In this document: positions 47,286-56,762 of the stretch, piece after piece
Numbering within the stretch: position 1 is the stretch's first letter
Layout of the letters: each line of letters begins with the position of its first letter
Assembly: GCF_002259405.1 (NCBI RefSeq)
Contig: NZ_NPFW01000022.1
Span: forward strand, 868,001 to 932,000
DNA length: 64,000 nucleotides
Reading direction: 5' to 3'
Source: Rhodococcus sp. 14-2483-1-2
GTDB lineage: Bacteria; Actinomycetota; Actinomycetes; Mycobacteriales; Mycobacteriaceae
Notes under the pieces: model-generated
Database searches by the model: none
Told to the model about the DNA's origin: nothing
The model's input: the letters and a program-made list of their open reading frames with translations, nothing else
Program-made: the position numbers and the translations under genes

Positions 47286-48668
47286 CTATTCCAGTCCGGC
47301 GCGAACGATGCTCAATATCTCCGTCGAAAGCGCATCGACATCGGCTCCGGTACGTGCTTCGACGTTGAGCCGCAGGAGCGGTTCGGTATTCGAGGCCCGC
47401 AGGTTGAACCAGGCACCGTCGGCCAGATCGACCGTCACTCCGTCGAGTCGGTCGATGCCCGCGGTCCGATCGGCGAATGCCGCCAGGACCGCCTCGGTGC
47501 GTTCTGCGGCATCGTCGACGGTCGAGTTGATCTCGCCCGATGCACTGTAGGTCTCATAGCTGGCCATCATTTCCGACAGCGGACGATCCTGTGCCCCGAG
47601 TGCGGCGAGAACGTGCAGCGCGGCGAGCATGCCGGAGTCCGCACCCCAGAAATCACGGAAGTAGTAGTGAGCGGAATGTTCGCCGCCGAAGATCGCTCCG
47701 GTGTCGGCCATCTGCTGCTTGATGAACGAGTGCCCCACCCGGGTGCGAACCGGTGTGCCTCCGAGCTCGGTGACCAGTTCCGGTACCGCGCGCGAGGTGA
47801 TCAGATTGTGGATGATCACCGCGCCCGGCTCCTTGGCCAGTTCCCGCTCGGCCACCAGGCAGGTGACTGCGGAGGGCGAGACGGGGTCGCCCTTCTCGTC
47901 GACGACGAAGCACCGATCCGCGTCGCCGTCGAAGGCGAGTCCGATATCGGCACCGGTCTCGACGACGAAACGCTGCAGATCCACCAGGTTCGCCGGATCG
48001 AGCGGATTGGCCTCGTGATTGGGAAAGCTACCGTCGAGCTCGAAGAAGAGCGGCTCGATCGTCACCGGCAGTGGCCCGAACACCGCGGGCACCGTGTGTC
48101 CGCCCATTCCGTTCCCGGCGTCGACGGCGATCTTCATGGACCCGATTCCCGACAGATCGACCAGGTCTCGGACGAACTGTGCGTATTCGTCGAGCACATC
48201 TCGGGATGTCGCAGTTCCGGACGGTCCGTCGAACTCCGGTACCCCATCCACCAATTCGGCTTTGACCGTGGCCAATCCGGTGTCCTGGCCCACCGGCTTT
48301 GCACCGGCGCGGCAGAGCTTGATCCCGTTGTACTTCGCCGGATTGTGACTGGCGGTGAACATGGCTCCCGGGCATTCGAGCATGCCGGAGGCGAAGTAGA
48401 GCTGATCGGTCGACGCCAGCCCGATGTGGACCACGTCGAGGCCCTGTGCGGTGACGCCGTCGGCGAACGCCCGAGACAGCGCGGGCGAGGAATCACGCAT
48501 GTCGTGGCCGATGACCACCGAGCGCGCGGCCCCTGCCTCGTCGCGAACCAATCGTGCGAACGATGCACCGACGTCACGCACGAACGCCTCGTCGATCTGC
48601 TCACCTACGACGCCACGGACGTCGTAGGCCTTGATGACGGCGTTGACGGACTCTGCGGTTCGGGCCAC
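47286..48668 (-). CDS. manB: Phosphomannomutase
   Basis: A 460-residue alpha-D-phosphohexomutase (Rv3257c-like) converting mannose 6-phosphate to mannose 1-phosphate. The active-site loop FTASHNPAKYNG places the phosphoserine at Ser107; the metal loop is FDGDADRCFVVDE; the sugar loop GGEHSAHYYFRDF follows. With manA and the guanylyltransferase at 53745 it supplies GDP-mannose for PIMs, LAM and protein mannosylation. Confidence 0.94.
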   Translation of the reverse strand: MARTAESVNAVIKAYDVRGVVGEQIDEAFVRDVGASFARLVRDEAGAARSVVIGHDMRDSSPALSRAFADGVTAQGLDVVHIGLASTDQLYFASGMLECPGAMFTASHNPAKYNGIKLCRAGAKPVGQDTGLATVKAELVDGVPEFDGPSGTATSRDVLDEYAQFVRDLVDLSGIGSMKIAVDAGNGMGGHTVPAVFGPLPVTIEPLFFELDGSFPNHEANPLDPANLVDLQRFVVETGADIGLAFDGDADRCFVVDEKGDPVSPSAVTCLVAERELAKEPGAVIIHNLITSRAVPELVTELGGTPVRTRVGHSFIKQQMADTGAIFGGEHSAHYYFRDFWGADSGMLAALHVLAALGAQDRPLSEMMASYETYSASGEINSTVDDAAERTEAVLAAFADRTAGIDRLDGVTVDLADGAWFNLRASNTEPLLRLNVEARTGADVDALSTEILSIVRAGLE

Positions 48669-48864
48669 GAAGATTCTCCTGGTGATCGTTGTCGACGACG
48701 CCGCTCATCGGCGTCGGATATCGAGCGTCGGTAGCGGTGCGATCCACACCAAGTATCGGCAGACCGTCGCGATCCGTTTCGGTCCTGCTCCTCGAACCTT
48801 GCCAGACTCAGGACGGACCGGCCAGTCGGACCGATGCACACCACACTCGGTGTGCTCGGGCGGC

Positions 48865-49275
48865 TCAGGACGTGGGGTCGGGAAGAACTCGAAGGTGCCC
48901 GCGCCTGCCCGTTCGGACGGCCGGAGCGGATCTGCGTTCGGTCTCGGACGGCCGTGAGGCCGAGCGGTCGGCGCTGTCACGGTCCTCGGAGCGGATGCGA
49001 TCGCCGCGACCGGCCTCGCGTACGGCCTCCGCGAGGGCCGTCAGATCGTCCTCGTCGGGGCTCGACGTCGAGTAGCCGCCTTCGTAACGCACCAGTTCCC
49101 AGCCCTTGGGCGCGGTGGTGGTCGATGCGTGCACCTCGCACAGATCCCAGGAATGCGGTTCGTCGACTGTCGCGAGCGGTCCGACGACCGCAGTGGAGTC
49201 GGAGTAGACGTATGTGAGCGTCGCAACGGCAGAACGGTTGCAACCAGGCCTGCAGCAGCCACGCAGTGATCTCAC
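48865..49275 (-). CDS. DUF3499 family protein (Rv3258c-like)
   Basis: A 136-residue protein with an N-terminal zinc-finger-like CCRPGCNRSAVATLTYVYSDS and a later CEVHA, likely one metal site, plus a disordered Glu/Arg/Ser-rich tail ending RRGHLRVLPDPTS. The family is actinobacterial and unassigned. The frame is open upstream, but GTG 49275 sits six bases after TACTCT (49287-49282), suggesting a leaderless mRNA. The 196 bp between it and manB shows no gene. Confidence 0.82.
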   Translation of the reverse strand: MRSLRGCCRPGCNRSAVATLTYVYSDSTAVVGPLATVDEPHSWDLCEVHASTTTAPKGWELVRYEGGYSTSSPDEDDLTALAEAVREAGRGDRIRSEDRDSADRSASRPSETERRSAPAVRTGRRGHLRVLPDPTS

Positions 49276-49347
49276 GAGTGCAGAGTATCCGGTGGGTGCA
49301 ACCGACCGAACGACCGACACACCGGACGAGCGCGATAACCTCCCCCT

Positions 49348-49827
49348 ATGCCTCGATTCTCATCCGCGCGCAGGATCACTTCTCGGTCCGTGGCTCGGCA
49401 CGGCCGCGGCGTCCGCGGACCGGTTCTGCCCGAGGACATCCCGGCCAGGCGCTCACGAGCCGAGAAGTTCGACCGACTGGTGCTCGAGGCGTTCGCGCGG
49501 ATCGATCATCGCTGGCACGAGAAGCTCTCGAAGCTCGACATCGCCGTGGACGAGGTACCGAAGATCAGGGCGTTGGATCCGGAATCGGTGACGTGGCCAC
49601 CGGAGGTGGTGGCGGAAGGTCCGGTACCGCTTTCGCGATTGGTACCCGCAGGCATAGACAAGCGCGGGGAGACGACACGCGCCAGGGTGGTGCTGTTCCG
49701 TCGACCGCTGGAACGGCGCGCGAAGCACCCGGAGGACCTGGAAGATCTGTTGTTCGAAGTTCTGGTCGAGCAAGTGGCCACGTATCTCGGCATCGACCCC
49801 GACGAGGTCGACCCGGCCGGGGAGTGA
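49348..49827 (+). CDS. Degenerate metallopeptidase-family protein (Rv3259-like)
   Basis: A 159-residue protein of the minimal-zincin family (DUF1025-like) that normally carries HExxH. The equivalent stretch here is LLFEVLVEQVATYLGIDPDEVDP: the Glu and the LGI turn persist, but both zinc histidines are missing (VEQVA). The N-terminus is Arg-rich. The same loss is, as I recall, typical of the Rv3259 group, so this is a group trait rather than recent decay. Divergent from the DUF3499 gene and convergent with whiB2. Confidence 0.8.
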   Translation: MPRFSSARRITSRSVARHGRGVRGPVLPEDIPARRSRAEKFDRLVLEAFARIDHRWHEKLSKLDIAVDEVPKIRALDPESVTWPPEVVAEGPVPLSRLVPAGIDKRGETTRARVVLFRRPLERRAKHPEDLEDLLFEVLVEQVATYLGIDPDEVDPAGE

Positions 49828-49860
49828 GCGAACCCTCGGGGCCCGTCGGAACCGAGCTTC

Positions 49861-50382
49861 TCAGCCGATTCCGCGCTTGAGCCTGCGACGCTCCCTCTCG
49901 GACAACCCGCCCCAGATACCGAACCGCTCGTCGTTGGCGAGCGCGTATTCGAGGCACTCGTCCTTGACCTCACAGCCGAGGCAGATGCGCTTCGCCTCGC
50001 GGGTGGAGCCGCCCTTCTCCGGGAAGAAGGCCTCGGGGTCGGTCTGCGCGCACAGGGCGCGCTCCTGCCACTGGTCCTCGATCTCCTCGAACATCTCGTC
50101 GAAACCCGCGACGAGACTGAGGAACGGCTTGGCCGGTGGAACCGACTCGGCGACGAACGGCATCGAGTCGGCGTCGGAATCCGACTCGAGTTCGACATCC
50201 GCGTCGATGACGTCGACGTCGTTGTCGGTCTCGTCCGTTCGCTCGACGTACGCAGAACCCGCGTCGATCGAGACGCTCGAATCTGCGCCGATGCCGGACT
50301 CGGTTTGCGGCGCGTCGTCGACAGCGCTGAGGTGTGCAGTGGGTCCGCCCCGCTGATCACGTGTCACGTGCTGGTCATACAT
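49861..50382 (-). CDS. whiB2: WhiB2/WhmD iron-sulfur regulator
   Basis: A 173-residue WhiB protein needed for septation in mycobacteria (WhmD). The C-terminal 90 residues hold the cluster cysteines in LCAQTDPEAFFPEKGG and ICLGCEVKDECLEYA, then RFGIWGGLSERERRRLKR. The N-terminal 80 residues are acidic and poorly conserved (rich in Asp, Glu and Ser), longer than in M. tuberculosis (about 89 aa total). ATG 50382 has GAGGAGG eight bases upstream, supporting the long form. Convergent with the Rv3259-like gene. Confidence 0.93.
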   Translation of the reverse strand: MYDQHVTRDQRGGPTAHLSAVDDAPQTESGIGADSSVSIDAGSAYVERTDETDNDVDVIDADVELESDSDADSMPFVAESVPPAKPFLSLVAGFDEMFEEIEDQWQERALCAQTDPEAFFPEKGGSTREAKRICLGCEVKDECLEYALANDERFGIWGGLSERERRRLKRGIG

Positions 50383-50809
50383 CGCTTCCGCCTCCTCACC
50401 TGTGGTAGCGCAGATACTTTCGGTCCTCGTGTTCTCGAATACCTTGCCCCACGCCGGTATTCGATCGAGCTGGTCCAACGTGCCGGTCCGACTCTCGACC
50501 TCTACTCGACGTCCAGTCAGGGACGAAGAGGAAGGGAACGAGTGTTCGAAACCAGGTTCGCTGCAATCGAACTCGTGCTGCGAACACTGAATGACATACC
50601 TGTGATTAGACACGTCCAGGTGTGTCGCGGTCAAGCCGATCGCACAAATCCAATACCATCACATGCCCGAAATCGGCGCTCTCCCCGGATCGAAGCCCGT
50701 CCCGTGCGTGTCGCATCGGTTCTCGCCGTCGCAAACGGTCCACGCGGACGTTGCGGCCCCGGGTGGGCGCTCACCCCACACCACCGCAACCCCACTAGGC
50801 TCGGGTGTT
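50383..50809. other. 427-bp divergent region between whiB2 and fbiA
   Basis: No gene is supported here. It contains the long whiB2 leader, an inverted repeat GACAC-GTCCAGGT-GTGTC (50609-50626) of unknown role, and the fbiA promoter. A TAGGCT box (50796-50801) lies eight bases before the fbiA GTG, consistent with a leaderless fbiA mRNA. Confidence 0.55.
50796..50801 (+). promoter_or_regulatory. Putative -10 box for leaderless fbiA transcript
   Basis: TAGGCT is followed by eight bases and then the GTG start of fbiA at 50810; no ribosome-binding sequence precedes the GTG. Confidence 0.5.
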
Positions 50810-51784
50810 GTGAAAGTTACTGTTCTGGTCGGTGGCGTCGGTGGCGCTCGGTTTCTGCAGGGCCTGAAAACGTTGTTCGGCGACGAACCCGAGCACGAGA
50901 TCACCGCAGTGGTCAACGTCGGCGACGACGTGTGGATGCACGGGCTCCGCATCTGCCCGGATCTCGACACGTGCATGTACACACTCGGCGGAGGAATCGA
51001 CACCGATCGCGGCTGGGGTCGCATCGCGGAAACCTGGAACGCCCGGGACGAGTTGGCGGCCTACGGTGCCGATCCCGACTGGTTCGGACTCGGCGACCGC
51101 GACATTGCCACACACCTGATCCGCAGTCGTATGTTGCGCACCGGCTTTCCGCTGTCCGCCGTCACCGAAGCCCTGTGCAACCGTTGGCAACCCGGAGTCC
51201 GGCTCCTGCCCGTCACCGACGATCGCTCCGAGACCCACGTCGTCGTCACCGATCCGGACGACCCGAGCGGTGAGCAGCAGCGCGCAATTCATTTCCAGGA
51301 GTGGTGGGTTCGGTACCGGGCACAGATTCCCACCCACAGCTTCGCCAACATCGGGGCCGAACAGGCAACTCCGGCACCGGGAGTCGTCGAGGCGATCGCC
51401 GAGGCCGACGCCGTTGTCCTCGCTCCGTCCAATCCGGTGGTGAGCGTCGGTGCGATCCTCGCGGTGCCGGGTATCCGCGGGGCCCTTCGCACGACGGCCG
51501 CCAAGGTGGTCGGCCTCTCCCCCGTCGTCGACGGTAAGCCGTTGCGCGGCATGGCCGACGAGTGCCTGTCCGTCATCGGAGTCGAGACCACGGCGCAGGC
51601 GGTGGGCCGTCACTACGGAAGCCGAAGCGGCACCGGCATTCTCGATGCATGGCTGGTGCACACAACCGATACGGCGGTAGTCGACGGTGTGGACGTGCAG
51701 TCGGTTCCGTTGCTGATGACCGACCCCGAGACCACTGCGGCGATGGCCCGCACCGCTCTGCGCGCAGCCGGACTCGACCTGTGA
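50810..51784 (+). CDS. fbiA: FbiA: phosphoenolpyruvyl transferase of coenzyme F420 synthesis
   Basis: A 324-residue CofD-family enzyme joining the enolpyruvyl-diphospho-guanosine donor to Fo to give dehydro-F420-0. Seen are [15 protein letters not shown] at the N-terminus, [28 protein letters not shown], and the C-terminal [13 protein letters not shown] nucleotide-binding segment. GTG 50810 is preceded by a probable -10 rather than a ribosome site. Its stop overlaps the fbiB start (GTGA). Rv3261 counterpart. Confidence 0.95.
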   Translation: MKVTVLVGGVGGARFLQGLKTLFGDEPEHEITAVVNVGDDVWMHGLRICPDLDTCMYTLGGGIDTDRGWGRIAETWNARDELAAYGADPDWFGLGDRDIATHLIRSRMLRTGFPLSAVTEALCNRWQPGVRLLPVTDDRSETHVVVTDPDDPSGEQQRAIHFQEWWVRYRAQIPTHSFANIGAEQATPAPGVVEAIAEADAVVLAPSNPVVSVGAILAVPGIRGALRTTAAKVVGLSPVVDGKPLRGMADECLSVIGVETTAQAVGRHYGSRSGTGILDAWLVHTTDTAVVDGVDVQSVPLLMTDPETTAAMARTALRAAGLDL

Positions 51785-53160
51785 CCGACACTCACGATCC
51801 CGATTCGATCCGGTCGACACCCGAGGATCACGCTCCCGGCGGCTCGATCGAGATACTGCCGGTGACCGGGCTCCCCGAGTTCCGGCCGGGCGACGATCTG
51901 GCTGCGACCGTTGCGGACCGAGCGCCGTGGTTGCGTGACGGCGACATCCTGATCGTCACCAGCAAGATCATCTCCAAGGTCGAGGGCCGTCTGGTGCAGG
52001 CACCTCGTGATGCGGACGAGCGAGATGCCGCCCGCAGAGTCCTCGTGGAACAGGAAGCCGTGCGCATCGTCGCACGCAAGGGCCGAACCCTCATCACCGA
52101 GAATCGACTCGGCATAGTGCAGGCCGCGTCGGGAATCGACGGCTCCAACGTCGACGGTGGCGAACTGGCGCTGCTGCCCGAGAACCCCGACGCCAGTGCC
52201 GCAGCGCTGCGCACTGCACTCGGTTCGCTGCTGGGGGTGACGGTCGCCGTGGTCGTCACCGACACCATGGGGCGCGCATGGCGGATCGGCCAGACCGACG
52301 CCGCCATCGGTGCCGCGGGCCTGGGCGTCGTGCACGCGTACGCCGGAGCCGAGGACGGTCAGGGCAACGAGCTCGTCGTCACCGAGGTCGCGATCGCCGA
52401 CGAGCTCGCTGCCGCGGGCGATCTGGTGAAGGGCAAACTCGGTGGGGTTCCGATTGCCGTCGTACGCGGACTGACTCCCGTCGACGACGGTTCGACCGCT
52501 GCGACGCTGCTGCGCGGCGGCGAGGACGATCTGTTCTGGCTCGGTACCGCCGAGGCACTCGATCGTGGTCGACGCGAGGCGCTGCTGCGCCGACGGTCGG
52601 TGCGCTCGTTCACCGACGAACCGGTCGACCCCGACTCCGTTCGTGCGGCCGTTGCCGATGCGCTCACCGCTCCGGCCCCGCACCACACCCGTCCGGTTCG
52701 GTTCGTCTGGGTCAGGACCCCCGCTGTCCGGCGTCGGCTGCTCGAGACGATGCGTGAGCAATGGCGAGCCGATCTGGCCGGCGACGGGCTGAGCGAGGAG
52801 CGGATCACCGCCAGACTCGGCCGCGGCGACATCCTGTTCGACGCCCCCGAGATCGTGATCCCGTTCTGCGTGCCCGACGGCGCGCACTCGTATCCCGACG
52901 AGAGGCGTCGAACCGCGGAGGACACGATGTTCACCGTCGCAGTCGGTGCGGCCGTGCAAGGACTGCTCGTCGCCCTCGCGGTGCGTGATCTGGGCAGCTG
53001 TTGGATCGGTTCGACGATTTTCGCAGCCGATACCGTACGCGCCGAACTCGGCCTGCGTGCAGATTGGAAAGCGATGGGAGCCATCGCAATCGGGCACCCC
53101 AGCGAATCCCTGACCGTTCGGGATCCGGTGGTTCCCGGGTCGTCACTGTTGGAGCTCTGA
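51781..53160 (+). CDS. fbiB: FbiB: F420 gamma-glutamyl ligase/reductase
   Basis: A 459-residue two-domain enzyme. The N-terminal CofE domain (about 15-245; [38 protein letters not shown]) adds the glutamate tail to F420. The C-terminal nitroreductase-like FMN domain (about 265-459; [26 protein letters not shown]) reduces dehydro-F420-0. Full length and fused as in M. tuberculosis Rv3262. The GTG overlaps the fbiA stop. Confidence 0.95.
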   Translation: MTDTHDPDSIRSTPEDHAPGGSIEILPVTGLPEFRPGDDLAATVADRAPWLRDGDILIVTSKIISKVEGRLVQAPRDADERDAARRVLVEQEAVRIVARKGRTLITENRLGIVQAASGIDGSNVDGGELALLPENPDASAAALRTALGSLLGVTVAVVVTDTMGRAWRIGQTDAAIGAAGLGVVHAYAGAEDGQGNELVVTEVAIADELAAAGDLVKGKLGGVPIAVVRGLTPVDDGSTAATLLRGGEDDLFWLGTAEALDRGRREALLRRRSVRSFTDEPVDPDSVRAAVADALTAPAPHHTRPVRFVWVRTPAVRRRLLETMREQWRADLAGDGLSEERITARLGRGDILFDAPEIVIPFCVPDGAHSYPDERRRTAEDTMFTVAVGAAVQGLLVALAVRDLGSCWIGSTIFAADTVRAELGLRADWKAMGAIAIGHPSESLTVRDPVVPGSSLLEL

Positions 53161-53161
53161 C

Positions 53162-53728
53162 GTGTCGGCGTCGACGCCGCCTCACTCGACTCTGTGGAGT
53201 TCGGTCGGGGCATCGCTCGATCGATGGGCACCGTCCGATTCGAACGACGAATCGCTCCGGCACACGATGCTGGCGTTTCTGCACAGCAATCCGGATGCTT
53301 GCCTGCGCGCCAACGAGGCCGGCCATTTCACCGCGTCCTCGCTGGTGCTCGACACGTCGGGAACACATGTGCTGCTGACGCTTCATCCGAAGGTCGGTCG
53401 GTGGATTCAACTCGGCGGCCACTGCGAACCGACGGACGAGACCGTGGTCGACGCGGCGCTACGGGAGGCCACCGAAGAATCCGGCATCGACGATCTGACG
53501 ATCGATCCGATGCTGCTCTCCGCGCACACGCACCCGATCACCTGCTCGCTCGGTAAGCCGACGCGGCACCTCGACCTGAGGTTTCTGGTCCGGGCACCGG
53601 ACGGCGCACGGGCAGTGCGCAGCGAGGAATCTACGGATCTGCGCTGGTGGCCGGTCGAGGCTCTGCCCGACGACGCCGAGCGCGAGACGATCGACCACCT
53701 CGTCTCCCTCGCTGCACGTCGCCGGTAG
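53162..53728 (+). CDS. NUDIX hydrolase
   Basis: A 188-residue NUDIX protein. The hydrolase box is seen as QLGGHCEPTDETVVDAALRE followed by ATEESGI, with REATEESG the metal-binding core; the first Glu position of the classic box is shifted, as in other GGHCEP-type members. It probably cleaves a nucleoside diphosphate derivative. It starts 1 bp after fbiB, suggesting the same operon and a possible link to F420-related nucleotides. M. tuberculosis has a methylase (Rv3263) here instead. A short GC stem between its stop and manC may terminate. Confidence 0.88.
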   Translation: MSASTPPHSTLWSSVGASLDRWAPSDSNDESLRHTMLAFLHSNPDACLRANEAGHFTASSLVLDTSGTHVLLTLHPKVGRWIQLGGHCEPTDETVVDAALREATEESGIDDLTIDPMLLSAHTHPITCSLGKPTRHLDLRFLVRAPDGARAVRSEESTDLRWWPVEALPDDAERETIDHLVSLAARRR

Positions 53729-53744
53729 GGGCCGCCCCTAAGCG

Positions 53745-54839
53745 TCAGACGTCGGTGGAGAAGCGGACTCCACCGTCGGGCAACTTGACCCCGGGCCACA
53801 CGCGTGCGCCGCGGAGCAACTCGCAGCGGGCACCGATGTCGGCACCGTCGCCGATGACCGCGTCGCGCACCAGGGCGCGGGGTCCGATCCGGGCACCGAA
53901 GCCGAGAATGGATCGCTCGACGACGGCCCCTGCCTCGACGACGGCACCGTCGAACACGACGGCTCCGTCGAGACGGGCACCCGCTCCGATCTCGGCACCG
54001 CGTCCGACGACCGTTCCGCCGATCAGCAGTGCACCCGGTGCCACCCCCGCGCTCGGGTGGACCAAGGACTCGCCGCGGTCTCCGTGCAGCGCCGGTGACG
54101 GCGCGATGCCGCGGACCAGATCGGCCGAGCCCTTGACGAAGTCCTCCGGTGTTCCCATGTCGCGCCAGTAGGCGCTGTCGACGTGTCCGTAGACCTTCTT
54201 GTCCTCGGCGAGCAAGGCGGGGAACACTTCTCGCTCAACCGACACCGGACGGCCGGCCGGAATGGACTCGATGATCTCGCGCTTGAAGACGTAGCAACCG
54301 GCGTTGATCTGATCGGTCGGCGGATCCTGCGTCTTTTCGAGAAACGCTGTCACTCGGCCGGATTCGTCGGTCGGCACGCAGCCGAACGCGCGCGGGTCGC
54401 CGACACGGACCAGATGCAACGTGACATCGGCATCGGTGTTCCGGTGCGTATCGAGAACTGCTGTCAGATCGGTGCCGCCCAGGACGTCCCCGTTGAAGAC
54501 CATGACGTTCTCCGCGCGCAGTCGCGGCAGAACGTTCCTGATGCCGCCACCGGTACCCAGCGGCTCGGTCTCGAAGACGTATTCGAGTTCGATACCCATC
54601 GAGGACCCGTCCCCGAAATGCTGCTCGAACACGTCGGCTTTGAACGACGTGCCGAGGACGACGTGCTCGATTCCTGCGGCCTTGATACGCGCCAACAGAT
54701 GGGTCAGAAAGGGCAGTCCTGCGGTGGGCAGCATCGGTTTGGGTGCCGACAGCGTCAGCGGCCGCAGCCGAGTTCCCTTGCCGCCGACCAGAATGACTGC
54801 ATCGGTACGTGCGGCGACCGATGGGGAACTATCCGACAT
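53745..54839 (-). CDS. manC: Mannose-1-phosphate guanylyltransferase (Rv3264c-like)
   Basis: A 364-residue nucleotidyltransferase. The N-terminal Rossmann domain has AVILVGGKGTRLRPLTLSAPKPMLP and VFNGDVLGG; the C-terminal quarter is a left-handed beta-helix of hexapeptide repeats (GAEIGAGARLDGAVVFDGAVV). It makes GDP-mannose from GTP and mannose 1-phosphate. Related genes are named manB, manC or rmlA2 in databases. ATG 54839 overlaps the wbbL end by 11 bp; an in-frame ATG at 54878 is less likely. Confidence 0.9.
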   Translation of the reverse strand: MSDSSPSVAARTDAVILVGGKGTRLRPLTLSAPKPMLPTAGLPFLTHLLARIKAAGIEHVVLGTSFKADVFEQHFGDGSSMGIELEYVFETEPLGTGGGIRNVLPRLRAENVMVFNGDVLGGTDLTAVLDTHRNTDADVTLHLVRVGDPRAFGCVPTDESGRVTAFLEKTQDPPTDQINAGCYVFKREIIESIPAGRPVSVEREVFPALLAEDKKVYGHVDSAYWRDMGTPEDFVKGSADLVRGIAPSPALHGDRGESLVHPSAGVAPGALLIGGTVVGRGAEIGAGARLDGAVVFDGAVVEAGAVVERSILGFGARIGPRALVRDAVIGDGADIGARCELLRGARVWPGVKLPDGGVRFSTDV

Positions 54840-55740
54840 GTCCAGCCTCTGTTCTCTCGTCCGTGAGTCGTCCATCACCTGCGCGGGCCCGAAGCGCCGA
54901 AGTCACAACGATCTTCGAGCGAAGACCGAGACCTGCGCGCAGCGCCAATCGTAAGGGAGCCTGCCACGTCCGGGCGTGCCTGTCGGCCTGAAAGCGGTAT
55001 GCACTGGTGTGATGTGCCGGCAACATCACTTCCGGATGCCGTCCTGCCGCATGCCCTTTCGAGTGGGTGACCTCGACATCGGGAACGTAGACGTTGTGCC
55101 AACCCGCTCTGCCGAGCCGGTCACCGAGATCCACGTCCTCCATGTACATGAAGTATCTGGAGTCGAATCCGCCGATCGAATCGAACGCCGAACGCCGCAG
55201 CAACAGGCACGATCCCGACAGCCACCCCACCGGCCGCTCACTGACCGTCTCGTTCTCCTGGCGATATCGCCGAGTCCACGGATTCTTCGGCCAGATCTTG
55301 CCGAGTACGGCGTGGCCGGCTCCGGACGTGAGATCGGGCACCGACCGCGCCGACGGGTACCGCGAGCCGTCGGGCTCGCGAATGAGCGGTCCGAGAGCAC
55401 CGGCCCGCGGCCACCGCGCCGCCGCGTCGAGCAGGCCGTCGAGCGATCCCGGATGCCACCGCACGTCGGGATTGGCCACGACGACGAACTCGATGTCGGG
55501 GTCGATCTCGGCCACCGCGCGATTGACGGCTGCGCCGTAGCCGATGTTCGCGCCGGTGCGCAGCAACTCCGCCTCTTCGAACGCGATCTCGGCTGCCTCG
55601 GGTGTGCCGTCGACCGAGCCGTTGTCCGCCATGATCACCCGAAGGGGCCGCGTCGTCGCCTCACGTAGAGACGTCAGGAACTGGTCAAGGTATTCGCCGG
55701 GTGAATAGGTCACGGTCACCACGGCCAGCTCGGAACTCAC
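54829..55740 (-). CDS. wbbL: WbbL: rhamnosyltransferase of the arabinogalactan linker
   Basis: A 303-residue GT2-family glycosyltransferase adding L-rhamnose to GlcNAc-diphosphodecaprenol in linker-unit assembly (Rv3265c-like, essential in mycobacteria). Features are VVTVTYSPGEYLDQFL at the N-terminus, MADNGSVDGTPEA, VVANPDVRWHPGSL and the metal-site region YMEDVDLGDRLGRAGW. It lies between rmlD, which makes the dTDP-rhamnose donor, and manC. Confidence 0.93.
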   Translation of the reverse strand: MSSELAVVTVTYSPGEYLDQFLTSLREATTRPLRVIMADNGSVDGTPEAAEIAFEEAELLRTGANIGYGAAVNRAVAEIDPDIEFVVVANPDVRWHPGSLDGLLDAAARWPRAGALGPLIREPDGSRYPSARSVPDLTSGAGHAVLGKIWPKNPWTRRYRQENETVSERPVGWLSGSCLLLRRSAFDSIGGFDSRYFMYMEDVDLGDRLGRAGWHNVYVPDVEVTHSKGHAAGRHPEVMLPAHHTSAYRFQADRHARTWQAPLRLALRAGLGLRSKIVVTSALRARAGDGRLTDERTEAGHVG

Positions 55741-55774
55741 GCGGGCAAGACTAGCCCGATCTCGCCTCGAACCC

Positions 55775-56629
55775 TCATGTCGACTGCGCCAAGGCTGCTG
55801 TCAACGCGTCCCACCACGGCCGCGCCGGGGTCAGACCGGCATCGACCCACGCGGTCGGTGAGAGGACCGAATATGCGGGCCGAGGTGCCGGAACGACGTA
55901 TTCGGCGCTCGAACACGGCGTCACGCGCTCGGGATCGGCACCGATTCCCGCGAACACCGCGCGTGCGAGGTCGAACCAGCTGGCCTGCCCCGCATTGGTG
56001 TAGTGCAGCGTTCGTGCGCGCACAGCAGGGTCGGCTTCGATCTCGAGCAGGCCCGACGCCAGATCGAGGGCGAACGTGGGCGAACCGATCTGATCGTTCA
56101 CCACCGAGATCGTCTCGCGTTCGCCTTCGAGTCGGCGCATCGTGGTCACGAAATTCTTGCCCGTGTTGTCGTACACCCAGGCGGTTCGCACGACCACGGC
56201 CTCGGGAAGCTCCTCGTGCACTGCGAGCTCGCCGGCGAGCTTGGTGCGTCCGTACGCCGACTGCGGCGCGGTCTTCGCATCGACCTCGTACGGTTCGATC
56301 GCTGTGCCGTCGAACACATAATCGGTGGAGACGTGGATCAACCGGGCGCCGACACGCCCGCAGGCGCGCGCGAGATTTCGAGGGCCGTCCGCGTTGACCG
56401 CCGACGCCCTGGCCTCGTCGGTCTCGGCGGCATCGACGGCGGTGTAAGCAGCACAGTTGATCACCGTCGACCCTGCGCTCACCGCGGCCGCGACGGCGTC
56501 GGGGTCGGTGATGTCCAGGTCGGCGGACGAATATCCGCGCACTTCGGCACCGTCACCTCGTTCGGCGGCGAGAGACATCACTCGGCGGCCCAACTGGCCG
56601 TGTGCACCGGTCACCACGATCGCATTCAC
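55775..56629 (-). CDS. rmlD: RmlD: dTDP-4-dehydrorhamnose reductase
   Basis: A 284-residue SDR-fold reductase making dTDP-L-rhamnose. The nucleotide motif is VTGAHGQLGRRVM; STDYVFDG and YGRTKLAGE (Tyr-x-x-x-Lys) form the active site. GTG 56629 fits the family start, though GTG 56650 is also in frame and CACACT lies about eight bases before 56629. Precedes wbbL by 34 bp; divergent from the LCP gene. Confidence 0.93.
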   Translation of the reverse strand: MNAIVVTGAHGQLGRRVMSLAAERGDGAEVRGYSSADLDITDPDAVAAAVSAGSTVINCAAYTAVDAAETDEARASAVNADGPRNLARACGRVGARLIHVSTDYVFDGTAIEPYEVDAKTAPQSAYGRTKLAGELAVHEELPEAVVVRTAWVYDNTGKNFVTTMRRLEGERETISVVNDQIGSPTFALDLASGLLEIEADPAVRARTLHYTNAGQASWFDLARAVFAGIGADPERVTPCSSAEYVVPAPRPAYSVLSPTAWVDAGLTPARPWWDALTAALAQST

Positions 56630-56762
56630 GGTTGCCAAGTGTGGCACGCCGCGTTCGCTTAGGCGAGGCAGCGACCGGCGACAAGTAACCTTCGAACGGC
56701 GGGGGGAGAACAACGAAGTAGGCAGGTTTCAGGCCGGCCGGAAACGAGAGAGGGTCGTCACG

